Of a stretch of 64,000 nucleotides of DNA, positions 26,089 to 34,468 are shown piece by piece. A program made the position numbers and the translations under genes. The stretch is from the NCBI GenBank assembly GCA_964439395.1, contig CAYTNV010000007.1, forward strand, positions 1 to 64,000. Direction: 5' to 3'. A model generated the notes under the pieces. That model was given only the letters and a program-made list of their open reading frames with translations, was not told where the DNA came from and searched no databases. This stretch comes from JAUUSJ01 sp964439395 (GTDB lineage Bacteria > Bacillota > Clostridia > Lachnospirales > Lachnospiraceae). Numbering within the stretch: the first letter of the stretch is position 1; every line of letters begins with the position of its first letter.

Positions 26089-28179
26089 TTAATCATCTAC
26101 TTCTACATCGATTTCTGTTGCATTTGGCTCCATTGCACAGCATGGCTCAAGTTCAATTGCAATCTCATCAAATATAACTTTATCTTCTTTTCCAAGAGCA
26201 CCTGGAATAATAGAAAATGTATTAGAAATTCCATCTTGTGCATCTTTAAAAGGAAGTTTTGCCACAGAACTTAAGGATGCTACTGCACCATTCTTATCTC
26301 TATTATGCATTGGGTTTGCACCTGGCGCAAAAGGCTGACCAGCTTTTCTTCCATCTGGTGTAGAACCTGTTGCTTTTCCATAAACTACGTTAGATGTGAT
26401 GGTAAGAATAGAAGTTGTCTTAATACCACCTCTATATGCATGATTTCCTTGAATATATTTCATGAAATCATGTACTACGTCGTAAGCAATATCATCTACT
26501 CTATCATCATCATTTCCGTATTTAGGGAAGTCTCCTTCTACCTCATAATCTACAACAATTCCATTTTCATCACGGATTGCTTTTACTTTTGCATACTTAA
26601 TGGCAGATAAAGAATCGGCTACTACAGAAAGTCCTGCGATACCTGTAGCAAACCAGCGAGTTACTTTTCTGTCATGTAGTGCCATCTGAATACGCTCATA
26701 GCAATATTTATCATGCATATAGTGAATAATATTGAGAGCATTTACATATACACAAGCAAGCCATTTCATCATATCTTGGAAGCGATCCATAACTTCATCA
26801 TAATCTAAATACTCAGATGTGATTGGACGATATTTTGGACCAATTTGCTTTTTAGATACCTCATCTACACCACCGTTAATTGCATAGAGCAAGCATTTTG
26901 CTAAGTTTGCACGCGCACCAAAGAACTGCATCTCTTTTCCAACTCGCATAGAAGATACGCAGCATGCAATCGCATAATCATCACCATGTGTTACACGCAT
27001 TAAATCATCATTCTCATACTGAATAGAAGATGAAAGAATAGACATCTTAGCACAGTATTTCTTAAAGTTCTCTGGCAATCTTGTAGACCATAAAACAGTT
27101 AAGTTTGGCTCTGGAGCTGGTCCTAAATTTGTCAATGTATGCAAATAGCGGAAGGACATTTTAGTTACTAATGGACGGCCATCGATTCCCATACCACCGA
27201 TGGACTCTGTTACCCATGTTGGGTCACCAGAAAAAATTGTATTATACTCAGGTGTTCTAGCAAATTTAACCATACGAAGTTTCATAATAAAATGATCCAC
27301 AAATTCTTGAATCTGCTCTTCTGTATAAGTGCCATTTGCTAAATCACGCTCTGCATAAATATCAATAAACGTAGAAGTACGTCCAAGGGACATAGCCGCA
27401 CCATTCTGCTCTTTTACTGCTGCTAAGTATCCAAAATATGTCCACTGAATTGCCTCTTTTACATCTTTTGCTGGTTTAGAAATATCACAGCCATAGATTT
27501 TACCAAGTTCTTTTAACTCACCTAATGCGCGAATCTGCTCAGATAATTCTTCTCTCTCTCTTGTTACATCAGAGTACATAATTGTTCTTGTACCATTTTT
27601 CTGATTCTTTTTATCCTCGATCAGACGATCTACACCGTAGAGCGCAATACGTCTATAATCACCGATAATACGACCTCTGCCATAGGCATCTGGCAAACCA
27701 GTGATGATATGACTAGAACGACACGCTCTCATCTCAGGTGTATAAGCATCAAATACACCTGCATTATGTGTTTTCCTATACTTTGTAAAAAATTCTACGA
27801 TCTCAGGATCTACTTGATATCCATTATCTTCACAAGCTTTCATTGCCATACGGATACCACCATTTACATGAAGCGCTCTCTTTAATGGTTTATCTGTTTG
27901 AAATCCCACAATTGTCTCTTTCTCTTTATTTAAGTAAGCAGCTCCATGAGAAGTGATTGTGGATACAATCTTTGTATCCATATCGAGAACGCCACCCTTT
28001 TCGCTCTCCTCATGAAATAATTCCATAACTTGATCCCATAATTCTGTTGTTGCCTGTGTGGAATCTGCTAAGAAAGATTCATCTCCTACATATGGTGTGT
28101 AGTTTTTCTGAATAAAATCTCTAACATTAATTTCTTTCTCCCAAATTCCTCCACAAAATGAAGTCCATTCTTCTCTCAT
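26089..28179 (-). CDS. pflB: Pyruvate formate-lyase large subunit lacking its glycyl-radical domain
   Basis: A 696-residue PflB-like protein (pyruvate + CoA to acetyl-CoA + formate). The catalytic cysteine pair is Cys-406/Cys-407 in the conserved AIACCVSSM loop. The barrel runs up to FSIIPGALGKED, the point where normal PflB (about 740-760 residues) enters its glycyl-radical domain. Here about 30 unrelated acidic residues with another Cys pair follow, then a stop. The missing domain is encoded by the next gene. A strong AGGAGG site precedes the ATG. The complete enzyme would need both proteins and PflA. Confidence 0.95.
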   Translation of the reverse strand: MREEWTSFCGGIWEKEINVRDFIQKNYTPYVGDESFLADSTQATTELWDQVMELFHEESEKGGVLDMDTKIVSTITSHGAAYLNKEKETIVGFQTDKPLKRALHVNGGIRMAMKACEDNGYQVDPEIVEFFTKYRKTHNAGVFDAYTPEMRACRSSHIITGLPDAYGRGRIIGDYRRIALYGVDRLIEDKKNQKNGTRTIMYSDVTREREELSEQIRALGELKELGKIYGCDISKPAKDVKEAIQWTYFGYLAAVKEQNGAAMSLGRTSTFIDIYAERDLANGTYTEEQIQEFVDHFIMKLRMVKFARTPEYNTIFSGDPTWVTESIGGMGIDGRPLVTKMSFRYLHTLTNLGPAPEPNLTVLWSTRLPENFKKYCAKMSILSSSIQYENDDLMRVTHGDDYAIACCVSSMRVGKEMQFFGARANLAKCLLYAINGGVDEVSKKQIGPKYRPITSEYLDYDEVMDRFQDMMKWLACVYVNALNIIHYMHDKYCYERIQMALHDRKVTRWFATGIAGLSVVADSLSAIKYAKVKAIRDENGIVVDYEVEGDFPKYGNDDDRVDDIAYDVVHDFMKYIQGNHAYRGGIKTTSILTITSNVVYGKATGSTPDGRKAGQPFAPGANPMHNRDKNGAVASLSSVAKLPFKDAQDGISNTFSIIPGALGKEDKVIFDEIAIELEPCCAMEPNATEIDVEVDD

Positions 28180-28245
28180 AAGTTCCTCCTGTCTGCTATC
28201 AATTAAATATAATATATATTTAATTAGTTTAATCTAACAATAATT

Positions 28246-28274
28246 AGAATATACTAATGTTAATTATTTGTCAA
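28246..28274 (-). promoter_or_regulatory. Promoter of the pfl operon
   Basis: TTGACA (28269-28274), 17 bases, TATTCT (28246-28251) on the minus strand: near consensus. The 8-base arms AATAATTA and TAATTATT (30-base dyad) frame the -10 box, and a 23-base perfect AT-rich palindrome lies in the leader (28202-28224). These may be operator sites; no exact Rex or FNR box is claimed. Confidence 0.65.
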
Positions 28275-28424
28275 TATTTTCATTGAAACATTTTATCATC
28301 TGCACTTTTTTGTCCTCTAATGAAAAATTTTATTACTATAAATATTTACGAATAAGTTCTCATAAGCTATATTGGTTAATATGTTTAAATTTTTAAAATT
28401 ATTTAAAAAATTTTAAAAAAACAC

Positions 28425-28453
28425 TTGCATTTTTCTTTTGGCTATGCTATACT
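28425..28453 (+). promoter_or_regulatory. Promoter of tRNA-Glu copy 1
   Basis: TTGCAT (28425-28430), 17 bases, TATACT (28448-28453), 22 bases before the tRNA. Confidence 0.7.
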
Positions 28454-28475
28454 TCATATTGTCGTTAGGACATGA

Positions 28476-28547
28476 GGCCTGTTGGTCAAGGGGTTAAGAC
28501 GCCGCCCTCTCACGGCGGAAACAGGGGTTCGATTCCCCTACAGGCTG
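28476..28547 (+). tRNA. tRNA-Glu (anticodon CTC), copy 1
   Basis: A complete 72-base cloverleaf: acceptor GGCCTGT with ACAGGCT (G-U at the top pair), D-loop GGTCAAGGGGTTAAG, anticodon stem CCGCC/GGCGG with loop CTCTCAC (anticodon CTC), T-loop GGTTCGATTCC, discriminator G. CCA is not encoded. After it a degraded terminator-like inverted repeat (GAACAGAT with ATTTGTTC) lacks a T-run. Confidence 0.95.
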
Positions 28548-28587
28548 CTTTGAACAGATTTTAAGTTGGATTTGTTCTACAAAACAC

Positions 28588-28616
28588 TTGCATTTTTAAA
28601 GAATGTATGTTATATT
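28588..28616 (+). promoter_or_regulatory. Promoter of tRNA-Glu copy 2
   Basis: TTGCAT (28588-28593), 17 bases, TATATT (28611-28616). The -35 context (ACACTTGCATTTTT) is the same as for copy 1, which shows that the duplicated unit included its promoter. Confidence 0.65.
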
Positions 28617-28638
28617 GCATATCGTTGTTAAAACATAA

Positions 28639-28710
28639 GGCCTGTTGGTCAAGGGGTTAAGACGCCGCCCTCTCACGGCGGAAACAGGGGTTCGATTCCC
28701 CTACAGGCTG
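28639..28710 (+). tRNA. tRNA-Glu (anticodon CTC), copy 2
   Basis: Identical over all 72 bases to the copy at 28476-28547, 91 bases downstream. It is followed by a strong terminator. Confidence 0.95.
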
Positions 28711-28714
28711 CTTC

Positions 28715-28747
28715 GAACAGATTCAATTGAATCTGTTCTTTTTTTAT
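28715..28747 (+). terminator. Terminator of the tRNA-Glu unit
   Basis: Perfect stem GAACAGATTCAA / TTGAATCTGTTC followed by a T-run of eight or more. Confidence 0.9.
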
Positions 28748-28765
28748 TTTATTTTTCCAATTAAA

Positions 28766-28815
28766 AAACTGTACCTCTCATAGCAATTACGCCCTTCTCA
28801 CATAAAGTACAGTTT
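28766..28815 (-). terminator. Long-loop hairpin ending the zinc-ribbon gene
   Basis: Nine-base perfect arms, AAACTGTAC with GTACAGTTT, enclose 32 bases; on the minus strand a T-run (TTTTTT) follows. It is shortly after the stop codon of the minus-strand gene that ends at 28841. Confidence 0.5.
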
Positions 28816-28840
28816 CTTATTCTTTTTATACTATTTAGTT

Positions 28841-29545
28841 TTATGTTTCTTTTATAAATTTATTCTTGCAAGTTGGACAAGTAATTTTTACCTTTCCTTG
28901 TCTCTTTGGAATTCGAATTGCTTGATTACAATAAGGGCAATTAAAATACACATAATTTGGGTCAAATCTTTGTTCTCGCTTTCTTTGCTCCCTTTTCTTT
29001 TGTTCTCTCGCAAGAGCTTCCGCTGCTCTTTTTTCTTCTTCTTTTTTCCTTTGTTCCTCTCGCTCTTTTCTCTCCTTTTCTCTCTGTCTTAGCTCATCCT
29101 CTTTCTTTTCTATCTCACTCTTTTCCTCTTGCTTCTCCTTTGCAATGACGACTTTCTCCTCTGATTCTTTTATCTCTTCTTCTATCTGTTCTTTCCCTTC
29201 TTCTACCTTCTTCGTAGTTTTTTGCTTAACTTTTTTATTTTTCTTTTCAATTTTTTTTCTTTTTCTCTCTTCTCTCTCCTCCTCGGTTTCTTCTGAACTC
29301 GGCATAAAGAAAGAACAAAATTTCACAAATAATCGATTTTCCTTTTTTCTCCACTCCAAGTTTTGAGAAAACATTCGATAACTACAAAGCAGTATAAAAA
29401 TTAGGCAGACGATACAAGCCCAAACTGCTTTTTCTTCCGGTAAAAAAATATATATAAAATATGACACTAAACTAAGACATAAAAATAATAAATTTAACTC
29501 GTCTATTCCACATCGATTTTTCATAAATTGTTGAATTTTTCGCAT
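28841..29545 (-). CDS. Membrane protein with Lys/Glu-rich coiled coil and zinc ribbon
   Basis: A 234-residue protein that I do not recognise as a named family. It has two membrane segments (about 18-58), then some 120 residues of almost only Lys, Glu, Arg and Gln, which should form a long charged helix, and a C-terminal zinc ribbon with CPYC and CPTC. I start it at ATG 29545 (MRKIQQFMKN), close to an AGGAAAG site. The ribbon would be held away from the membrane in the cytoplasm. Function is unknown. Neighbours are tRNAs and a VanZ-like pseudogene. Confidence 0.6.
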   Translation of the reverse strand: MRKIQQFMKNRCGIDELNLLFLCLSLVSYFIYIFLPEEKAVWACIVCLIFILLCSYRMFSQNLEWRKKENRLFVKFCSFFMPSSEETEEEREERKRKKIEKKNKKVKQKTTKKVEEGKEQIEEEIKESEEKVVIAKEKQEEKSEIEKKEDELRQREKERKEREEQRKKEEEKRAAEALAREQKKREQRKREQRFDPNYVYFNCPYCNQAIRIPKRQGKVKITCPTCKNKFIKET

Positions 29546-29657
29546 CTTATCTTTCCTCTCCCTAATTACCATAAAATATAGTATCTATTTTCTATCCAAT
29601 CTCCAAAATTTCAGCATTATCATACCATATTTCCTTTTTTAATACAATCAAGAGAAT

Positions 29658-30166
29658 TTACGAATCTTTCCCATAAATAATGTCTATCCACTTTGCCCTC
29701 AAAAGTAAAAATAATTTTTTTCCTATCTGCACACAAAAAGCTGCCAAAATAATACCAATACTGTCAATAAAGACATCTCTTAATGCTGCCTCTCTTCCAG
29801 ATACAAAAAGCTGATGAAACTCATCTAATCCTGCACAAATAATAGCACAGATAATCAGAATAAAAATAAATTTCTTTTTTTTATCTGATACACAAAATAT
29901 GGAATTGTCATAGCAAGTTCAAGCAAGAAAAACTCTGTCACATGTCCAGCTTTTCTTACATAAAAATGAATTCCTTCGACTCTTTGTTCTATCGTATTAC
30001 TATCAAATTCTTCTTCTATTATTTTTCCCTCTATCTCCACTATCTTATAAGTTATGCCACGACTTAACTGTGATGAGGCATCTCCCTTTTGCCCCGAAAA
30101 TGAAAAAATAATGCATAGCATAAAGATAGTAGGTAAGAAAGAAACTATCTTTAATTTCTGTCCCAT
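29658..30166 (-). pseudogene. VanZ-family membrane protein, frameshifted in an A tract
   Basis: The first 103 codons read as the N-terminal half of a VanZ-like protein (FSFSGQKGDASSQLS; RKAGHVTEFF) and stop at 29855. The remaining half is intact in the next frame: GLDEFHQLFVSGREAALRDV and the DSIGI segment, to a TAA at 29658. The frames would join if the run of eight A (minus strand; 29875-29882) had nine. So it is a one-base deletion, a slippage-controlled gene or a sequencing error. VanZ proteins are membrane proteins, one of which lowers teicoplanin sensitivity; most have no assigned role. Confidence 0.8.
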
Positions 30167-30224
30167 AGAAGAAAGTATAGCATTTTTTCTTTCAAAAGTA
30201 AATGACCGTATTTTTTATAATATA

Positions 30225-30248
30225 ATAAAAAGGCTATTCTCATAGCCT
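30225..30248 (-). terminator. Terminator of the PFOR operon
   Basis: AGGCTAT-GAGA-ATAGCCT followed by TTTTTATT on the minus strand, 87 bases after the porB stop codon. Confidence 0.8.
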
Positions 30249-30334
30249 GAACCATCTTCCAAAACTTCGACTAAACATCCAATAATTGAAAGTAAGTTTC
30301 ATATTGCTCTATAAAATAGCCTTTCTCATTTCTA

Positions 30335-31276
30335 TTAGGAACAACGAATTTGAAGTTCCTCCCATCTTCTATCTATTTCCTGCTGGAACTGGACAATTAA
30401 TTCTTCATTTCCTTTCTTAAAGAGGTGTTTAAATCTTCCCTGTACTCTTAAAAAATCTTCGATTGGAAGTTTTTTCTTAGGTGCATAGTTTAACGTCCAT
30501 TTACCATTTTCTACCTCAAATAATGGCCAATAGCAAGTCTCCACTCCTAATTTACAAATTTCCATCAAATCTTCTGTCGGATATCTCCATCCTCTTGGAC
30601 ATGGAGCCATAACATTTAAAAGAGCTGCTCCCTCTGTATAAATTGCCTTCTCAGCCTTTGTATGAATATCTCTAAAATTACCAAGGAAGGTTGTCTGTGC
30701 AACATAAGGAACCCTATGCGCCGCAATAATCTCTGCTAAATCCTTACGGTACTGCACCTTACCGTTAGATTCTTTTCCAGCTGGTGTTGTTGTCGTATCT
30801 GCGAACATTGGTGTTGCAGAAGAACGCTGAATTCCCGTATTCATATATGCACCGTTATCATAACATACATACACGAAGTCATGATTTCTCTCCATCGCAC
30901 CAGATAGAGACTGGAATCCAATATCATATGTACCGCCATCTCCACCAAGTGTAATGAATTTATAATTATCTTTTATCTTTCCTCGTTTTTTAAGAGCCTT
31001 ATAAGCAGTCTCAACACCACTCATTGTCGCTCCAGCATTCTCAAATGCGTTGTGAATATAGCTATCCTCGTATGCTGTGTATGGATACATAAACGTGGAA
31101 ACTTCCATACATCCTGTCGCATTTCCAATTACTGCATGATCTCCCTCATGAAGTGCGCGAAGCACTGCTCTAAGGGCGATTGTACCGCCACATCCAGCAC
31201 ACATTCTATGACCTGGAGCCACGCGCTCTGGCTGGCTCATTACTTCTTTTAAATTATATCTCACTCTCTTTGCCAT
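30335..31276 (-). CDS. porB: Pyruvate:ferredoxin oxidoreductase beta subunit
   Basis: A 313-residue thiamine-diphosphate subunit of a four-subunit 2-oxoacid:ferredoxin oxidoreductase. The cluster-binding CAGCGG near residue 26, the TPP/Mg motif GGDGGTYDIGFQ with the following NGAYMNTGIQRSSATP, and the C-terminal cysteine (residue 312) fit PorB. Order porG-porD-porA-porB is normal for the archaeal-type complex. AGGAGG precedes the ATG. Pyruvate is the likely substrate, although other 2-oxoacids are not excluded. Confidence 0.95.
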   Translation of the reverse strand: MAKRVRYNLKEVMSQPERVAPGHRMCAGCGGTIALRAVLRALHEGDHAVIGNATGCMEVSTFMYPYTAYEDSYIHNAFENAGATMSGVETAYKALKKRGKIKDNYKFITLGGDGGTYDIGFQSLSGAMERNHDFVYVCYDNGAYMNTGIQRSSATPMFADTTTTPAGKESNGKVQYRKDLAEIIAAHRVPYVAQTTFLGNFRDIHTKAEKAIYTEGAALLNVMAPCPRGWRYPTEDLMEICKLGVETCYWPLFEVENGKWTLNYAPKKKLPIEDFLRVQGRFKHLFKKGNEELIVQFQQEIDRRWEELQIRCS

Positions 31277-31287
31277 TTTGCGTCCTC

Positions 31288-32469
31288 CTAGTCTCTAAGT
31301 CCAATATATTGATACTGCTCAACTTCATTTCCATTTTCTACTAATTCTTCCATCTGCTCAAATACCTTCTTGGCATCCTCCACACGGAAATCTCTTCCAC
31401 CTAATCCATAAATATAATTGCGAACTTCTGTGAAGATTTTTGCATGATAGAGTGCCGTTGTCACCTCTACCCCGAGTGGAGCACCGTGTGCGCTAAAACT
31501 ATCATCTCTATCTAAAATCGCAACACCTTTTACATTTTTTAATGCAGCCGCAATCTCCTCTCCCGGGAATGGTCGGAATACTCGAATCTTTAATAATCCA
31601 ACCTTTTTTCCCTCTGCGCGAAGCTCATCAATGGCATCTTTTGTCGTACCAGCTGCAGACCCAATCATAACAATGGCATAATCGGCGTCATCCAATTTAT
31701 ACTCTTCAAAAAACGCATAGGAACGTCCTGTAAGCTCCTCATATTTTTTAGCAATATCTAAAATAACCTGTTTTGCATTTTTCATCGCCTCTGTCTGAGC
31801 TTTTTTAGATTCCATATAGTAATTAGATACCGCATAAGGTCCTACTGCCATTGGACAATCTACATTGAGAAGAAAATTTTCCGGCTCATACTCACCGACA
31901 AATGTTCGTACTTCCTCGTCAGATAATAACTCGATATTTTCTACCGCATGACTTGTGATAAAACCATCCTGACAAATCATAATTGGTAAATGTACATCTT
32001 TATGTTCAGCAATTGGATATGCCTGAATAAAATTATCATAAGCTTCCTGGTTATTTTCCGCATAAATTTGAATCCATCCCGAATCTCTCGCACCCATACT
32101 GTCAGAATGGTCACAGTTAATATTAATAGGACCGCTAAGTGCCCGGTTTACTAAAGCTAAAACAACAGGAAGACGGTTAGATGCTGCCACATAAAGCTCC
32201 TCCCACATAAGTGCAAGACCACAAGAAGAAGTTGCTGTGAGCGCTCTCGCTCCCGCTGCACTCGCACCAATTGTCGCACTCATAGAGCTATGCTCACTCT
32301 CAACTGGAATAAACTCTGTATCCATCTCACCATTTGCAATATAGGCAGAGACATACTGTGGAATCTCTGTAGAAGGCGTGATAGGGAAAGCAGGCATAAC
32401 ATCAGGATTAATCTGCTTAATCGCAAGGCTCACCGCCTCATTTCCAGATAAACGATCTCGAATTGCCAT
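31288..32469 (-). CDS. porA: Pyruvate:ferredoxin oxidoreductase alpha subunit
   Basis: A 393-residue PorA subunit. It has the N-terminal PP-like domain with FPITPSTEIPQY and EHSSMSATIGASAAGAR, and the C-terminal domain with KVGLLKIRVFRPFPGEEI. It forms the catalytic site with PorB, which is eleven bases downstream. Confidence 0.95.
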   Translation of the reverse strand: MAIRDRLSGNEAVSLAIKQINPDVMPAFPITPSTEIPQYVSAYIANGEMDTEFIPVESEHSSMSATIGASAAGARALTATSSCGLALMWEELYVAASNRLPVVLALVNRALSGPININCDHSDSMGARDSGWIQIYAENNQEAYDNFIQAYPIAEHKDVHLPIMICQDGFITSHAVENIELLSDEEVRTFVGEYEPENFLLNVDCPMAVGPYAVSNYYMESKKAQTEAMKNAKQVILDIAKKYEELTGRSYAFFEEYKLDDADYAIVMIGSAAGTTKDAIDELRAEGKKVGLLKIRVFRPFPGEEIAAALKNVKGVAILDRDDSFSAHGAPLGVEVTTALYHAKIFTEVRNYIYGLGGRDFRVEDAKKVFEQMEELVENGNEVEQYQYIGLRD

Positions 32470-32470
32470 T

Positions 32471-32785
32471 TTATTTTCCCTCCTTCATCATAATCGCCCC
32501 AAACGGACAGACTTTCGCACAGATTCCGCATCCTTTACAATGATCTAAATCAAACTCAGCTCTCTCACCGTTAAAAACTGGAATACTACTATCTGGGCAT
32601 ACTGGTGCACAAAGTAAACATTGTGTACATTTTTCCGCATCAAAAATTGGTGTGCATGTTCTCCACTCACCTGTATTGAAATATTTTGAAGTTCCTCCTG
32701 CATAAATTTGATTTCCCTCAGTCAAATCACGCCAGGAGCTTTGTTCTGTAATTTTTAAAATATCCGTAGCTATCTTATTAGCCAT
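32471..32785 (-). CDS. porD: Pyruvate:ferredoxin oxidoreductase delta (ferredoxin) subunit
   Basis: A 104-residue 8Fe ferredoxin-type subunit with two CxxCxxCxxxCP motifs (CTQCLLCAPVCP and CKGCGICAKVCP), which carries electrons from the TPP site to ferredoxin. The ATG at 32785, six bases after AGGAGG, is preferred to a longer reading. It touches porA (one base between stop and start). Confidence 0.95.
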   Translation of the reverse strand: MANKIATDILKITEQSSWRDLTEGNQIYAGGTSKYFNTGEWRTCTPIFDAEKCTQCLLCAPVCPDSSIPVFNGERAEFDLDHCKGCGICAKVCPFGAIMMKEGK

Positions 32786-32786
32786 A

Positions 32787-33356
32787 CTATACCTCCTGTA
32801 AAACCATCTTGAGGGCATTCATATTGCCACTTATTACTTCGGGTTTCTTTGCAAATTTATGTTTATAAGAATTTTCCATCTCTCTTAAAAATGTTGCTCT
32901 GTCGATAACTCCACTAATTGCAACGATAGCTGCAAGCATCGGAGAATTTGGAAAATATTTTCCGAGCGTTGCCATGGAAATGCGATGAGCATCAATCGTG
33001 TACACTTTTCCTTCATATCCGCGAAGATGTGGAATAATCTCTTCCTTACTCTTTGCTGTATTGACAATAATTGCTCCATCTTTACTGAGACCATTTGTCA
33101 CATCCACGTCCTCTAATAAAGTCTCATCTACAACTACTACAAAATCTGGATCATAAATATTGGAATGTACACGGATTGGGTCAGCACTAATCCTGTTGTA
33201 AGCTGTGATAGGAGCTCCCATACGCTCTGGACCGTACTCTGGAAATCCTTGCACATACTTTCCTGTCTGAAATGCCACATCTGCCAAAAGAAGCGCTGCA
33301 GTTTTTGCACCCTGTCCCCCGCGTCCATGCCAACGAATTTCTACTGTATTTTTCAC
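32787..33356 (-). CDS. porG: Pyruvate:ferredoxin oxidoreductase gamma subunit
   Basis: A 189-residue PorG subunit with the opening EIRWHGRGGQGAKTAA and the PEYGPERMGAP region that are typical of the family. I start it at a GTG (33356), which has AGAGG at a good distance; an earlier ATG in frame has no site and would add fifteen residues unlike the family. It is the first gene of the PFOR set but follows the CbiT-like gene by about 100 bases without a visible terminator. Confidence 0.9.
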   Translation of the reverse strand: MKNTVEIRWHGRGGQGAKTAALLLADVAFQTGKYVQGFPEYGPERMGAPITAYNRISADPIRVHSNIYDPDFVVVVDETLLEDVDVTNGLSKDGAIIVNTAKSKEEIIPHLRGYEGKVYTIDAHRISMATLGKYFPNSPMLAAIVAISGVIDRATFLREMENSYKHKFAKKPEVISGNMNALKMVLQEV

Positions 33357-33452
33357 TGTTTTTCCTCTTTCTATCTGTAATTTCATCATACCAAAGAACA
33401 TCGCCTATGCTATTTCACAAGGTATTAGTTGTCATTTTCTTATCTCTTATAT

Positions 33453-34361
33453 TTACTCTGCCTCCCCAGTAATTAACCATGGAGATGGCTGTGCTACAAA
33501 TACACTATTTTTATTAATCTTAGAAACCGCAATCTGAGTCACTTCCATATTTTTAATATTATAAATCTTAAAAATACTCTTAATGCTGGATAAAATATCT
33601 AACTCTAATGTATAAATGACAAATTTCATCTTTGGATTTTTCAAAAGTAGACTTTGAATCTCCTCCTCCAACTTATTCGTTGCCACGATAAAAGACAATC
33701 TCGGAACTGGCATACTATCCAAAGACTCCTTGCTCAAATCCGGAACAATCTGTACATTTCTCACACCAAACTGCTCAATATTTTGCTCCATCGTATCTTG
33801 GTCATCCTCATGATACTCAACCGCAATAATATTGCCATAGCTTGCCGCCATCGCTGACTCAATAACGATACTCTCCCCACTGACAATACAAATTGTGTCA
33901 TTGGCATCTATCTCAAGCATACTCATAATAACCGCACGAATTTCATTGCCGACATACCGAACAGAACCTCTTGTGAAATTTTCATTTTTAATACCAATCT
34001 GATAGGATTCTCTTGTGTTTTCATTCATCACTAAAAATACAGTTGGAGCTTTTAATTTTACATTTATCAAATTTTTAATTTTTGTATGTACTGGCTGCTC
34101 TGTCGGCTCAGTTCCCTCGCTATACCAAATATCGTACTCACCGAGTCCCGCAATCCAAAATTCATAAAAAATATCCTCATGCTCCCCATCTGCAAACACC
34201 ATCACTCGTTTATGAGTGCGAATTGCTGGAATAACATTTCTCTCTTTACCACATATATTCAATAACATAAATTTTTCTGGGCTTGTCTCAATCAAATTCG
34301 CATAGTAGCCCAACCAAGATAAAATATTCTCACTCGAAAATACAGGTTTATTTTCTGTCAT
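33453..34361 (-). CDS. CbiT-like protein with degenerate SAM motif
   Basis: A 302-residue protein of uncertain function. Residues about 145-260 look like the Rossmann core of the CbiT/precorrin methyltransferase group: a strand-loop-helix at TICIVSGESIVIESAMAASY, then IIAVEYHEDDQDTMEQNI and FGVRNVQIVPD. But the glycine-rich loop, normally DxGxGxG, reads IVSGESI, so cofactor binding may be lost or altered. The N-terminal 140 residues show nothing I recognise. No cobalamin genes are near. It lies directly upstream of the PFOR genes and probably shares their transcript. Confidence 0.45.
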   Translation of the reverse strand: MTENKPVFSSENILSWLGYYANLIETSPEKFMLLNICGKERNVIPAIRTHKRVMVFADGEHEDIFYEFWIAGLGEYDIWYSEGTEPTEQPVHTKIKNLINVKLKAPTVFLVMNENTRESYQIGIKNENFTRGSVRYVGNEIRAVIMSMLEIDANDTICIVSGESIVIESAMAASYGNIIAVEYHEDDQDTMEQNIEQFGVRNVQIVPDLSKESLDSMPVPRLSFIVATNKLEEEIQSLLLKNPKMKFVIYTLELDILSSIKSIFKIYNIKNMEVTQIAVSKINKNSVFVAQPSPWLITGEAE

Positions 34362-34408
34362 TATTCAACCCTCCTTAGTATTCTTCTTTTTTTCTAAAAG
34401 CATTTTTT

Positions 34409-34437
34409 ATCATATCATTTATTTTAAAAAGATACAA
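34409..34437 (-). promoter_or_regulatory. Promoter of the CbiT-like/PFOR transcript
   Basis: TTGTAT (34432-34437), 17 bases, TATGAT (34409-34414) on the minus strand, 48 bases before the CbiT-like ATG. Confidence 0.6.
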
Positions 34438-34468
34438 CTACCTTTTTCGTAAAACCTGAAGGATTTGA

